Below, piece after piece: positions 33,064 through 40,808 of a stretch of DNA of 64,000 bases. Made by a program: the position numbers and the translations under genes. The notes under the pieces are model-generated. The model worked only from the letters and a program-made list of their open reading frames with translations, ran no database searches and was not told the DNA's origin. Position 1 is the first letter of the stretch; every line of letters starts with the position of its first letter. The stretch comes from an uncultured Clostridia bacterium. GTDB taxonomy: Bacteria > Bacillota > Clostridia > Christensenellales > Borkfalkiaceae. Location: the NCBI GenBank assembly GCA_947626575.1, contig CANQSR010000006.1, forward strand, positions 27,754 through 91,753, read 5' to 3'.

Positions 33064-34034
33064 AATTCGTTCAGCTTGCAAAGAGCCTCCGCGAAGAGGG
33101 GCTTTCGCCCGTCTATCTCATCGAGGGCGAGGACGCGTATTTCCGCGACCGCGCCGTGGCCGCCGTGCGCGAAGCGTGCGCACTCACACAGCCCGCCCTC
33201 AACGACGTACGATACGAGGGGGAGACGGTGAAGGGCGCGGAAAGCCTTTCGGCCGAGCTTTGGACGCTGCCCTTCTTCGACGGGCGGCGCATCGTCCGCA
33301 TCTATGAATACTACCCCGCGGACAAGGAATGGGAGCGCAAATTCGAAAAGTATTGCGCCGCGCCCTGTCCCTCCACCGTACTCCTTTTTGTGAACACGGG
33401 GTCGAAAAAAACCGACTTGAAGCGCAAAAAAGGCGTGACGTTCGTGGATTGCGCCAAGGAGGATGAACCCATGCTTTCGCGCTGGGTTTTCGGCATGTGC
33501 AAGCGCATGAACGTCTCGGTGGACGGCGACGCGGCAAGCCTTCTCGTGCGCTATTGCAATTACGACGCCGCGCGCATGTCGCTCGAACTTTCCAAACTCG
33601 CCATTCTCGCGGGGGAGGGGGGAAGGATCACGCGCGGAGCGGTCGAGGAGAACGTCGCCAAGGACGTCGAATATAAGCTCTTCGAACTGACCGATGCCGT
33701 GGCGCGCAGGAATTACGGCGATTTTTCCGTCATCCTTTCCGACTTGCTCGAAAAAGATTACGATGAGAGCGCCGTCCTCTCCGCGCTCACCAATTACTTC
33801 CGCACGCTCAGGGAAGTGAGCGGAATGCAGGGGGGAGACGACGCCGTGGCGGCGGCGCTCGGCATGAAGCGCTATCCCGTGCAGAAAAACCGCGAGACGG
33901 CGGCGCGGATGGGGAAGGCGCGCGTGGAGGAGCTGTATCTCGGTTGTTACCGTTTGGGCGCGGATATGCGCGCCGGCCTTCTCGGAAAGTCGGGCGCGCT
34001 CGCGGCCGCCGTCGCAAAAATATTTTTCGGATGA
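33060..34034 (+). CDS. holA: DNA polymerase III delta subunit
   Basis: Clamp-loader delta subunit, 324 aa, which opens the beta sliding clamp during replication. The N-terminal AAA-like fold has the family entry SPVYLIEGEDAYFRDRAVAAV, the LPFFDGRRIVRI clamp-contact region and VLLFVNTGSKKTD. The collar-forming C-terminal helical domain ends at LLGKSGALAAAVAKIFF. Length is normal. It overlaps comEC by 4 nt and could be translated by coupling, but a promoter with -10 seven bases before the ATG implies a separate leaderless mRNA as well. Confidence 0.93.
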   Translation: MKFVQLAKSLREEGLSPVYLIEGEDAYFRDRAVAAVREACALTQPALNDVRYEGETVKGAESLSAELWTLPFFDGRRIVRIYEYYPADKEWERKFEKYCAAPCPSTVLLFVNTGSKKTDLKRKKGVTFVDCAKEDEPMLSRWVFGMCKRMNVSVDGDAASLLVRYCNYDAARMSLELSKLAILAGEGGRITRGAVEENVAKDVEYKLFELTDAVARRNYGDFSVILSDLLEKDYDESAVLSALTNYFRTLREVSGMQGGDDAVAAALGMKRYPVQKNRETAARMGKARVEELYLGCYRLGADMRAGLLGKSGALAAAVAKIFFG

Positions 34035-34055
34035 TAAAAACGGCCGAAAAACATT

Positions 34056-34083
34056 TTGCATTTTTCCGTCAGTTTGTTATAAT
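34056..34083 (+). promoter_or_regulatory. Promoter of the cdaA operon
   Basis: -35 TTGCAT (34056-34061), 16-nt spacer, -10 TATAAT (34078-34083), about 60 nt before the cdaA ATG. Confidence 0.75.
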
Positions 34084-34143
34084 GAAATTTGTACTTATCG
34101 ATTTTGCCGCGCACAGATGCGCGCGGGGGGAGGGGTGAAAGGA

Positions 34144-34977
34144 ATGCGCACGTTTTCCGAAGTGTGGTCTGCCGTTGTGGCGGTGTTCACGGGTTTCAAT
34201 TGGGTCATGGCGGTGGAGATCGTGCTTCTCTCCGTCATCATCTACATCGTGTTAAAGACGCTTTGGGAAAACAATGCAAGGCGTTATATCTTCGTATATC
34301 TGTTGCTCCTGATGGCGACGGGCGTCATCACGCTCTTTTCCACGCACTTCGACGGCACCGCGTTCTATATCTTTTTCCTCGTGCTTTCCCTCTTCTTCCT
34401 CTTCCTGTTCAGCACGGAGATCAAGCGCAGTATCTGGAATTCGGGCAAACGCAACCCCATCACGGCTTCCTCCGTGGCAACGGCCAAGATGACCGCCGTC
34501 GCCTCGCGTGCGGATGAATACGTCAACAACATCGTGAAGGCGGTGCAGAATCTCTCCAAAAACGATATCGGCGCGCTCATCGTCCTCTCCAACGGCAACC
34601 TTCCCAAGGAGATCATCGAGAGCGGCGTTTCGCTCAATGCGCGCATCTCGTCCCAGCTCATCGAGGGCATCTTCATTCCCAAGGCGCCCCTCCATGACGG
34701 CGCGATGATCATTTACGGCGACCGCATACAGGCCGCGGGGTGCTTCCTCCCGCTCACGCAGAGGGATTACCCCAAGGATTACGGCACGCGCCACCGCGCG
34801 GGCATCGGCATCACCGAAGTCGCCGACGTCTCCACCATCATCGTCTCCGAGGAGACGGGCATCGTCTCCGTCGCCAAGCGCGGCGAGATCGCCCGCTATG
34901 TCGATTCCGAGGGCCTCAAACGGTTTTTGAAGGATTACTATTGGAAGGAGTTTAACGCGGAGGTGAAGAAGTCATGA
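34144..34977 (+). CDS. cdaA: Diadenylate cyclase CdaA
   Basis: Makes cyclic di-AMP from two ATP, 277 aa. Three N-terminal membrane helices (about residues 20-95) are followed by the DAC domain with its two signatures: DGA in APLHDGAMIIYG and RHR in YGTRHRAGIGIT. c-di-AMP controls potassium and osmolyte transport in Firmicutes; KtrA and a CLC with a TrkA_C-like tail are encoded nearby. The start at 34144 is preferred to an in-frame ATG at 34117 because a ggagg Shine-Dalgarno lies 9 nt upstream of it. The stop overlaps a tiny membrane-protein gene by 4 nt, in the place where cdaR normally stands. Confidence 0.94.
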   Translation: MRTFSEVWSAVVAVFTGFNWVMAVEIVLLSVIIYIVLKTLWENNARRYIFVYLLLLMATGVITLFSTHFDGTAFYIFFLVLSLFFLFLFSTEIKRSIWNSGKRNPITASSVATAKMTAVASRADEYVNNIVKAVQNLSKNDIGALIVLSNGNLPKEIIESGVSLNARISSQLIEGIFIPKAPLHDGAMIIYGDRIQAAGCFLPLTQRDYPKDYGTRHRAGIGITEVADVSTIIVSEETGIVSVAKRGEIARYVDSEGLKRFLKDYYWKEFNAEVKKS

Positions 34978-35081
34978 AATTTTTGCAGGCGCTGAAAAAG
35001 TTCTTTACGCAGAACATCCCCTTGAAACTTCTCGCCCTCGCCGTCGCGGTCATCTGCGTCGTTGTCGTCAACGTTGTATGA
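34974..35081 (+). CDS. CdaR/YbbR remnant: 35-residue membrane peptide
   Basis: ATG at 34974 overlaps the cdaA stop (ATGA) and has ggaggtgaag 6-8 nt upstream. The 35-aa product is a basic amphipathic start (MKFLQALKKFFTQNIPLKLL) and a membrane helix (ALAVAVICVVVVNVV). This is the typical N-terminus of CdaR (YbbR), which binds and regulates CdaA in the membrane, but the frame stops before any YbbR repeat. The gene after it overlaps by 4 nt (ATGA). The intact start, Shine-Dalgarno and both overlaps suggest that the short form is real and still cotranslated with CdaA. A sequencing frameshift is unlikely because the downstream frame encodes an unrelated protein. Confidence 0.7.
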   Translation: MKFLQALKKFFTQNIPLKLLALAVAVICVVVVNVV

Positions 35082-36184
35082 AAGAGCGCCATATCATCAT
35101 TCCCCGCATTCTCATTCCCCGCGGCGAGGAGATAAAGACGTGGGCGGCGCCCGCGTCCTATTGCCGTGAAACGATGGAGCGCGCCGCGTCAGTTCCCGCC
35201 GCGCTCCGCTTTCTTCTGCCCGAAAACGGGGAGGACGCCGAGGACGAGGCGGCCCGCATCGAGGCCGCCCGTTCCTATATGTACGACGCCCTCGAAAATA
35301 CGCTGGAAAAACTCAACCGCGGCGCCATGCTCATCGAACACAAGCGCGGCAAGGCCGTGCGCTATGGCATCATCGCCGCTTTGGACCTCGAAGCCTATAC
35401 CATGTCCGAGGGAGAGGCTTCGCCCGTGCGTCCCGCGCAGAAGTTTAGCATGGCGCGCGCCGAGGCGCTTTCCCGCCTGCGCGAAAATTCCGTTTTGGAA
35501 TTTTCCTCCGCGGCGGTCTTTTACCGTGATAAGAAAAATAAGATCGTGCATGCGCTCGGCGAAAATCTCGAAGAGGTCTATGCCTTTGAAGCGGGGGGCG
35601 AGCGCATCCGCGGGATGTTCATCCCCGCAGACGCCGCATGGGAAGTGGCGGACGATATGCACACGCACGGCACGCCGTGCTTTGCCGTCGCCGCAGGCGG
35701 GGAAGAGGTCGCGGGCGCAAAGCTGCATTGGGAGCGCGTGAAGAAGGGGCTTGCCCCCGAAGAGGCGGAAATGCACCCCGCGCGCTATTTTCTTGCCGAG
35801 TTTATCAACGTCTATGATCCGGGCCTCACGCTCTCGCCCGTCTGCCGTATCCTCTCCGACGTGGAGCCGGAGGCGCTTTTCGGCTTCCTTTCGCGCAGGC
35901 TGAAATGCGCGCGGGAGGGGAACTGTATCCGCATTTCGGGGCGGGACGCCGCGGCTTGCATCCGCGAGACGGACGATGCGCTCGGAGAGTATCTGAAAAA
36001 GAACGGCGGCGCGGTGCGGTATGCGGCGCAGTTCCGTGCGGACGACGAGGCCGTCATCCTTCTGCCCGCGCCCGAAGCGGAGGATATCTTCTCCTATTTG
36101 AAAGGCGGCAGGCTCCTGAACGAACACAGCTTCGCCCTCGAAGGCTGCTATCACTTCGAGGGGAGGGAGATCTCCTATGATTAA
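35078..36184 (+). CDS. DUF1015-family protein
   Basis: 368 aa, cytosolic, function unknown. The N-terminus (PRILIPRGEEIKTWAAPASY) and the block ALDLEAYTMSEGEASPVRPA with SRLRENSVLEFSSAAVFYRD correspond to the DUF1015 pattern (ALDLEDYDYSKGSQSLIRAT, RIRENAPLELPH). DUF1015 proteins are usually about 400-440 aa, so this is somewhat short and divergent. It begins with ATGA overlapping the CdaR remnant, has no Shine-Dalgarno of its own, and overlaps the aspartokinase gene by 8 nt, so it is translationally coupled on both sides. A role in amino-acid or aspartate-family metabolism would fit the context but is only inferred. Confidence 0.7.
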   Translation: MKERHIIIPRILIPRGEEIKTWAAPASYCRETMERAASVPAALRFLLPENGEDAEDEAARIEAARSYMYDALENTLEKLNRGAMLIEHKRGKAVRYGIIAALDLEAYTMSEGEASPVRPAQKFSMARAEALSRLRENSVLEFSSAAVFYRDKKNKIVHALGENLEEVYAFEAGGERIRGMFIPADAAWEVADDMHTHGTPCFAVAAGGEEVAGAKLHWERVKKGLAPEEAEMHPARYFLAEFINVYDPGLTLSPVCRILSDVEPEALFGFLSRRLKCAREGNCIRISGRDAAACIRETDDALGEYLKKNGGAVRYAAQFRADDEAVILLPAPEAEDIFSYLKGGRLLNEHSFALEGCYHFEGREISYD

Positions 36185-37496
36185 GGTATGCAAGTTCGGC
36201 GGAACGTCCATGGCCGACGGCATCAATTTTCTTCGCGTCAAGAATATTTTGGAGATAGATCCCGCGCGGCGGTATGTCGTCGTATCCGCGCCGGGCAAGC
36301 GTTTCGGCGGCGACGGCAAAGTGACGGATCTCCTCTACGAGACCTATCGAGAGGTCAAAGAGGGGGGGCATGTCGGGGAAGCGTATGCCAAAGTTGCCGA
36401 GCGGTTCCGCTCCATTGTGCATGAGGCGGGCGTTGCCATGGATATCGAAGCCTTGCTCTTCGAGACGGCTCTCTCCATCGAGGCGGAGCAGGCGGAGGAC
36501 TTCACGGCTTCGCGCGGCGAGTATCTTGCGGGGCGCATCATGGCGGCGCTCTTGCAGATCCCCTTCATCGACGCCCGCGACGTCATCAAATTCGATGCGC
36601 TCGGCCGTCCCGATGCGCGTACCTATGACCTGCTCAGGGACCGTCTGCGCGGGTTGCGGCGCGCCGTGGTGGCGGGGTTTTACGGCGAGGGTCCCGACGG
36701 CAAAGTCAAGACGTTTTCGCGCGGCGGAAGCGACGTCACGGGCGCCATCGTGGCGCGTGCGGCGGGCGCGGACCTCTATGAGAATTGGACGGATGTATCG
36801 GGTTTTCTTGCCTGCGATCCGCGCATCGTACCCAATCCCGCGGGCATCCGCAGGCTCTCTTACAGGGAACTGCGCGAGCTTTCGTATATGGGGGCGAACG
36901 TGCTTCACAGCGAGGCGATCTTCCCCGTGCGCGAAGCGGGGATCCCCATCCAGATCAAGAACACCTTCCGCCCGGAGGACGAGGGGACGCGCATTTTGCC
37001 GGACAAGGGCTTCGTGCCGAGCGGCAGACCCGTCACGGGCATAGCGGGGAAGAAGAATTTCACGGTCATCTTTCTGGAAAAATCGCTCATGAACACCGAG
37101 ATCGGGTTTACGTACCGTGTTCTCGAAGTATTCAAGCGGCACAATATTTCCTTTGAACACATTCCGTCGGGCATCGATACGATGTCCTTCGTCATCGATA
37201 GCGAGCAGATCCTGCCCGACCTCGAAGCGGTGGAGCGGGAAATTTCCGAGGCGGTGCATCCCGATAAGATCGGGGTCATCCCGGATATGGCGCTCATCGC
37301 GGTCGTCGGCCACGGCATGAGTTACAACGTGGGTATTTCGGCGCGGCTGTTTACGGCCATTGCCCGCACGGGCGTCAACGTGCGCATGATCGACCAAGGA
37401 TCGTCCGAACTCAACATCATCGTCGGCGTGGAGAACGTCCACTATGAACGGACGGTCCGCGCCGTCTATGAAGAATTCTTCGGAAGCGAAATATAA
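36177..37496 (+). CDS. lysC: Aspartate kinase
   Basis: Phosphorylates aspartate, the first step to lysine, threonine, methionine and diaminopimelate for peptidoglycan. 439 aa with the KVCKFGGTSMADG entry, the catalytic core TFSRGGSDVTGAIVARAAGA, YENWTDVSGFLACDPRIV, and two C-terminal ACT domains (from about residue 300; VIFLEKSLMNTEIGFTYRVL, IDQGSSELNIIVGVE) expected to sense end products. The size and domain order match the monofunctional clostridial form. It overlaps the DUF1015 gene by 8 nt and is the last gene of the cdaA operon, ending at a terminator. Confidence 0.94.
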   Translation: MIKVCKFGGTSMADGINFLRVKNILEIDPARRYVVVSAPGKRFGGDGKVTDLLYETYREVKEGGHVGEAYAKVAERFRSIVHEAGVAMDIEALLFETALSIEAEQAEDFTASRGEYLAGRIMAALLQIPFIDARDVIKFDALGRPDARTYDLLRDRLRGLRRAVVAGFYGEGPDGKVKTFSRGGSDVTGAIVARAAGADLYENWTDVSGFLACDPRIVPNPAGIRRLSYRELRELSYMGANVLHSEAIFPVREAGIPIQIKNTFRPEDEGTRILPDKGFVPSGRPVTGIAGKKNFTVIFLEKSLMNTEIGFTYRVLEVFKRHNISFEHIPSGIDTMSFVIDSEQILPDLEAVEREISEAVHPDKIGVIPDMALIAVVGHGMSYNVGISARLFTAIARTGVNVRMIDQGSSELNIIVGVENVHYERTVRAVYEEFFGSEI

Positions 37497-37514
37497 GAAG
37501 CGGAATATAAAGTG

Positions 37515-37546
37515 AAAGCTATCCCATGCGGATAGCTTTTTTTGGC
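37515..37546 (+). terminator. Terminator of the cdaA-lysC operon
   Basis: Stem AAAGCTATCC (37515-37524) / GGATAGCTTT (37530-37539), loop catgc, then a T run. Confidence 0.9.
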
Positions 37547-37663
37547 GGCTTTTTGCCGCGTACGCCGAAATGGCATGGGTGTTGAATTAAATTTGCTTAT
37601 ACCTTCCATAAGAAATTTTTTTATTTGAAGTATGCAAAAATTATAAAATCATCCGAGAATCCG

Positions 37664-37693
37664 TTGACAGCATGACCGTGGGGATTGTATAAT
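37664..37693 (+). promoter_or_regulatory. Promoter of the repeat lipoprotein gene at 37733
   Basis: -35 TTGACA (37664-37669), 18-nt spacer, -10 TATAAT (37688-37693). The predicted start near 37700 excludes the more upstream possible start codons. Confidence 0.85.
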
Positions 37694-37732
37694 GAATTCA
37701 TAATTCTTGTTCTCATGCAAGATGTATACAAA

Positions 37733-40411
37733 ATGGCGGTAAATAAGATGAAATTATTCCGGAAGAGCCTCATGATGCTTACGGGTACGTTGTTGCTCGT
37801 CTGCGCCGTCCTCGGCATGGTCGCGTGCAATCAGTCCGCGCAGTATAAGCTGACGTTGGATTTCGACGGCGGCAAGGGCGCAGTGACCGCGACCGACTAT
37901 GAAGAAGGTAAGACGTATGAAGAGGGGACAAAGATCACCGTGACGGTCACGCCGGCAGAGGGGTACGAAGTGGATACGTTCACGGTGAGCGGCCATGCGG
38001 ACGCTTCGCTCAGCGGCGGGAAATACACCTTTGAGATCGAGGCGGATACGACGGTCGCCGTCACGTTCAAGGATAAAGCGCCCGATGTGCCTGTATCTTA
38101 CGGGCTGACGCTCGTCTTTGACGAGACCGGTGGCGCAGTGACCGCGACCGACTATGAAGAAGGCAAGACTTATGAAGAGGGGACAAAGATCACCGTGACG
38201 GTCACGCCCGCGGAGGGGTACGAAGTGGATACGTTCACTGTGAGCGGCCACGCGGACGCTTCGCTCAGCGGCGGGAAATACACCTTTGAGATCGGAGCGG
38301 AGACGACGGTCACCGTCACGTTCAAGCAAAAGAAATTGAGCGATGCCCTGTTGAAGAGCATTCAGGGTTCCGTGCTGTTCGACGGCACATTCATCAACCA
38401 TGATTACTCCTTCGAGGATGAATTGACCGAGGAGATCTCCACCCTGTTCGACGCCGCCGCGCAGGCGATCTGGCAAACAGAAAAATTCGGGGGGGGGTAC
38501 ACGTTTAATGCCGTCTACGTGAATAACAACGGGAAGATCGGTCTCGTTGTCCACAACGCAGACGGAACGGTCGGCATCCAAAGTTCCACCGATGATTTTG
38601 CCGATTTCTTCAACCCGTTTGCACAGCTCACCACGGATGACTTTGCATGGGCGGGCGCGGGCAAATGGGAACTTCTTGCCGACAAGGCTTCCGACGCCGC
38701 CGCGGCGATCACGGGGTATAATGAAAAAATCGCATCCTTTACCCTGCTCGAAGAGGACGGTGCGATCACGGGTTTGCAGATCAAGACCGAGCGCGTGACC
38801 AATGTTGCGCAAGGGATCGATTACGAGACAGAATACACCTATGCCGCCAAGGAGCAAGGCACAGCGCAGATCCCCGCAGAGTGGCTTCATGACTATCAGA
38901 TGACGGCCGCGCACGAGGCCCTCAAAACGGCGCTCGAAAGGGCCGCGCAGGCTGAAAGTTACACCGTGACCGAGCATAGGGAAGAGGAAGGGCAGCCGCC
39001 CGTGGACGGGACCATCTATGTGACCGCAGATGCGATCTATGAGGACTTGCCCGATTGGGAAAACGGCTATGTTGCGAGCGAGGGAAAGGTGTATCCCTTC
39101 GGATATGATAAAGCGAAGAATACGTTTACCTTTGACGAGGCGTATTCTGCGGACATCGGCATCGACGACTTGAAAGCCGTCTTTACCTTCGGCAACCTCT
39201 CGTATGCACTGCTCGGATACGACGGAAACGAGACCTATTCCGTCCGCATTCCCGACCTGTTCATCATGGACGAGGCGGGGGAACTCGCCGGCGCGATCGC
39301 TTCCCTGTTTGCCATAGGGGCGGACCAGATCCAATATTACCCTTACGCGCTTGATTTTACCGTCATCTTGAAGGACGGCGTACTCTATCAGACGGTCTTT
39401 ACCTATGACCTGATGGGATACATTATCGAAAAAGTGACGCTCACTTACAGCGGTTTCGGTGAGACGGTCCAGCCGATCGAGATCCCCGCGCCGCCCGCGG
39501 AGACTGCTTCCATTCCCGAAAAGTATATCGGGAAGTACAGCGGTGCGGCGGCCGACGGCACGGAATATGAGATCGATATCACGGCCGAAGAGATCACCGT
39601 AAGCATTGACGGGGTAAAATCGACTGCAACCATCGATGAATATACCGACTCCGAAGGTTTTGTTTTGACCGTCGAGGGCGAGACGTATTATTTGTTCCAA
39701 AGCTATGGGACAGAAGAAGAGACCGTCATCTCTTCCATCATGTTCATGAGCGAGGACTATCAGACGAATGTAACATTGACCCGCGAGGGCGGGAGCGAGA
39801 CCGACCCGCCCGCAGAGTCCTCTTCCATTCCCGCAAAGTTTATCGGAAAATACAGCGGTTCGGATAACGGCACGGAATATGAAATCGATATCACGGCCGA
39901 AGAGATCACGGTTACCATCGACGGCACAAAGTCGACCGCGGCTATTGATAGCTATGACGATTACGAGGGCTTCACTTTGACCGTCGGCGGTAAGACGTAT
40001 TATTTGACGCAGGCCGATTACGAAGAGGAAATCACAATCATCGCGTTCATGAGCGAGGATTATCGTACGGTAAATGTGACATTGACCCGCGAGGGCGGGA
40101 GCGAGACCGACCCGCCCACAGATTCCTCTTCCATTCCCGAAAAATTTATCGGGAAATACAGCGGTGCGGCGGCCGACGGCACGGCATATGAGATCGAAAT
40201 TACGGCCGAAGAGATCACCGTAAGCATCGGCGGGGTACAATCGACGGCCACTATCAATGACTATACCGACTCCGAAGGCTTTGTTTTGACTGTCAACGGC
40301 GGGACGTATTATTTGTCTCAAACCATTTACGATGAAGAGATCACGGTCACCAAGGTCCTTTTTATGAGCGAGGATTACTCAACGATGGTTACTTTGACCC
40401 GCACGAACTGA
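37733..40411 (+). CDS. Surface lipoprotein with duplicated InlB-like repeats and three C-terminal tandem repeats
   Basis: 892 aa from the ATG at 37733. The frame is open from 37685 but transcription should begin near 37700; ATGs at 37715 and 37751 are alternatives, and none has a clear Shine-Dalgarno. The signal peptide ends in LGMVAC (lipobox). Two 85-residue bacterial-repeat (InlB-B/Flg_new type) units start at 37844 and 38099 and are almost identical in DNA. A mid region of unknown fold follows. The C-terminus has three units starting at 39512, 39827 and 40133 (105 and 102 residues apart), each with IP-x-K-x-IGKYSG, YEI-x-ITAEEITV, a TYYL core and MSEDY, linked by Pro/Thr/Glu-rich GGSETDPP. 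A 9-nt G tract lies at 38489-38497. A role in surface binding is inferred. Confidence 0.82.
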   Translation: MAVNKMKLFRKSLMMLTGTLLLVCAVLGMVACNQSAQYKLTLDFDGGKGAVTATDYEEGKTYEEGTKITVTVTPAEGYEVDTFTVSGHADASLSGGKYTFEIEADTTVAVTFKDKAPDVPVSYGLTLVFDETGGAVTATDYEEGKTYEEGTKITVTVTPAEGYEVDTFTVSGHADASLSGGKYTFEIGAETTVTVTFKQKKLSDALLKSIQGSVLFDGTFINHDYSFEDELTEEISTLFDAAAQAIWQTEKFGGGYTFNAVYVNNNGKIGLVVHNADGTVGIQSSTDDFADFFNPFAQLTTDDFAWAGAGKWELLADKASDAAAAITGYNEKIASFTLLEEDGAITGLQIKTERVTNVAQGIDYETEYTYAAKEQGTAQIPAEWLHDYQMTAAHEALKTALERAAQAESYTVTEHREEEGQPPVDGTIYVTADAIYEDLPDWENGYVASEGKVYPFGYDKAKNTFTFDEAYSADIGIDDLKAVFTFGNLSYALLGYDGNETYSVRIPDLFIMDEAGELAGAIASLFAIGADQIQYYPYALDFTVILKDGVLYQTVFTYDLMGYIIEKVTLTYSGFGETVQPIEIPAPPAETASIPEKYIGKYSGAAADGTEYEIDITAEEITVSIDGVKSTATIDEYTDSEGFVLTVEGETYYLFQSYGTEEETVISSIMFMSEDYQTNVTLTREGGSETDPPAESSSIPAKFIGKYSGSDNGTEYEIDITAEEITVTIDGTKSTAAIDSYDDYEGFTLTVGGKTYYLTQADYEEEITIIAFMSEDYRTVNVTLTREGGSETDPPTDSSSIPEKFIGKYSGAAADGTAYEIEITAEEITVSIGGVQSTATINDYTDSEGFVLTVNGGTYYLSQTIYDEEITVTKVLFMSEDYSTMVTLTRTN

Positions 40412-40469
40412 TTTGCGGCAGTAGGTAGACCGCACACAAAAAACAGGGTAGTTTTTAAGGAAGTAAGAC

Positions 40470-40502
40470 GGGCGCGCCGCAGACCATGTCTGCGGCGCGC
40501 CC
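40470..40502. terminator. 14-bp GC hairpin terminator (copy 1)
   Basis: GGGCGCGCCGCAGA (40470-40483), loop ccatg, TCTGCGGCGCGCCC (40489-40502), then ttcgtttt. It lies between the convergent lipoprotein and xre genes and can serve both. An almost identical copy lies at 42171-42202. Confidence 0.85.
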
Positions 40503-40521
40503 TTCGTTTTCGGCTTTTTCG

Positions 40522-40722
40522 TCACGAGAGAAGCCCGTCGAAGGTCTCCTCGAAGATTTCGCATAGCATGGCGAGGACGGCATAGCTCGGCTCACTGACC
40601 CCCGTTTCCCAACCGCTGACCGTGCGCTGGTCCACCCCCACAAGCCTTGCAAGCTCGGTCTGCGTCATTTGCTTGCTCTTTCTCAACTCCCGCAGATTTT
40701 TTGCAAATCGTATCTCTTTCAT
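40522..40722 (-). CDS. Xre-family HTH transcriptional regulator
   Basis: 66 aa, a single Cro/C1-type helix-turn-helix domain: FAKNLRELRKSKQMTQTELA, RLVGVDQRTVSGWETGVSEP and a short third-helix tail. It is small but complete for a stand-alone regulator. It is divergent from the DUF6273 lipoprotein gene; the 86-bp spacer carries two copies of a 17-bp palindrome that are the obvious operators (40734-40750 and 40763-40779). The nearer one lies just before its own start codon, so autoregulation is likely. No Shine-Dalgarno is visible (ggtaaaaatagagcc before ATG), and a leaderless mRNA is possible. Confidence 0.85.
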   Translation of the reverse strand: MKEIRFAKNLRELRKSKQMTQTELARLVGVDQRTVSGWETGVSEPSYAVLAMLCEIFEETFDGLLS

Positions 40723-40733
40723 GGCTCTATTTT

Positions 40734-40779
40734 TACCAAAAAAGTCGGTAAAATACTTGACTTACCGAAAATCTCGGTA
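40734..40779. promoter_or_regulatory. Two 17-bp palindromic operators for the Xre regulator
   Basis: TACCAAAAAAGTCGGTA (40734-40750) and TACCGAAAATCTCGGTA (40763-40779) share TACC-R-A and TCGGTA arms, centres 29 bp apart. The second exactly fills the 17-nt spacer of the promoter for the gene at 40809, so a bound repressor would block RNA polymerase. Confidence 0.8.
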
Positions 40780-40785
40780 TATAAT
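40757..40785 (+). promoter_or_regulatory. Promoter of the DUF6273 lipoprotein gene
   Basis: -35 TTGACT (40757-40762), 17-nt spacer consisting entirely of operator 2, -10 TATAAT (40780-40785). The leader contains cgggaggtc before the ATG at 40809. Confidence 0.88.
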
Positions 40786-40808
40786 GTGAGAAAAACGGGA
40801 GGTCAAAC

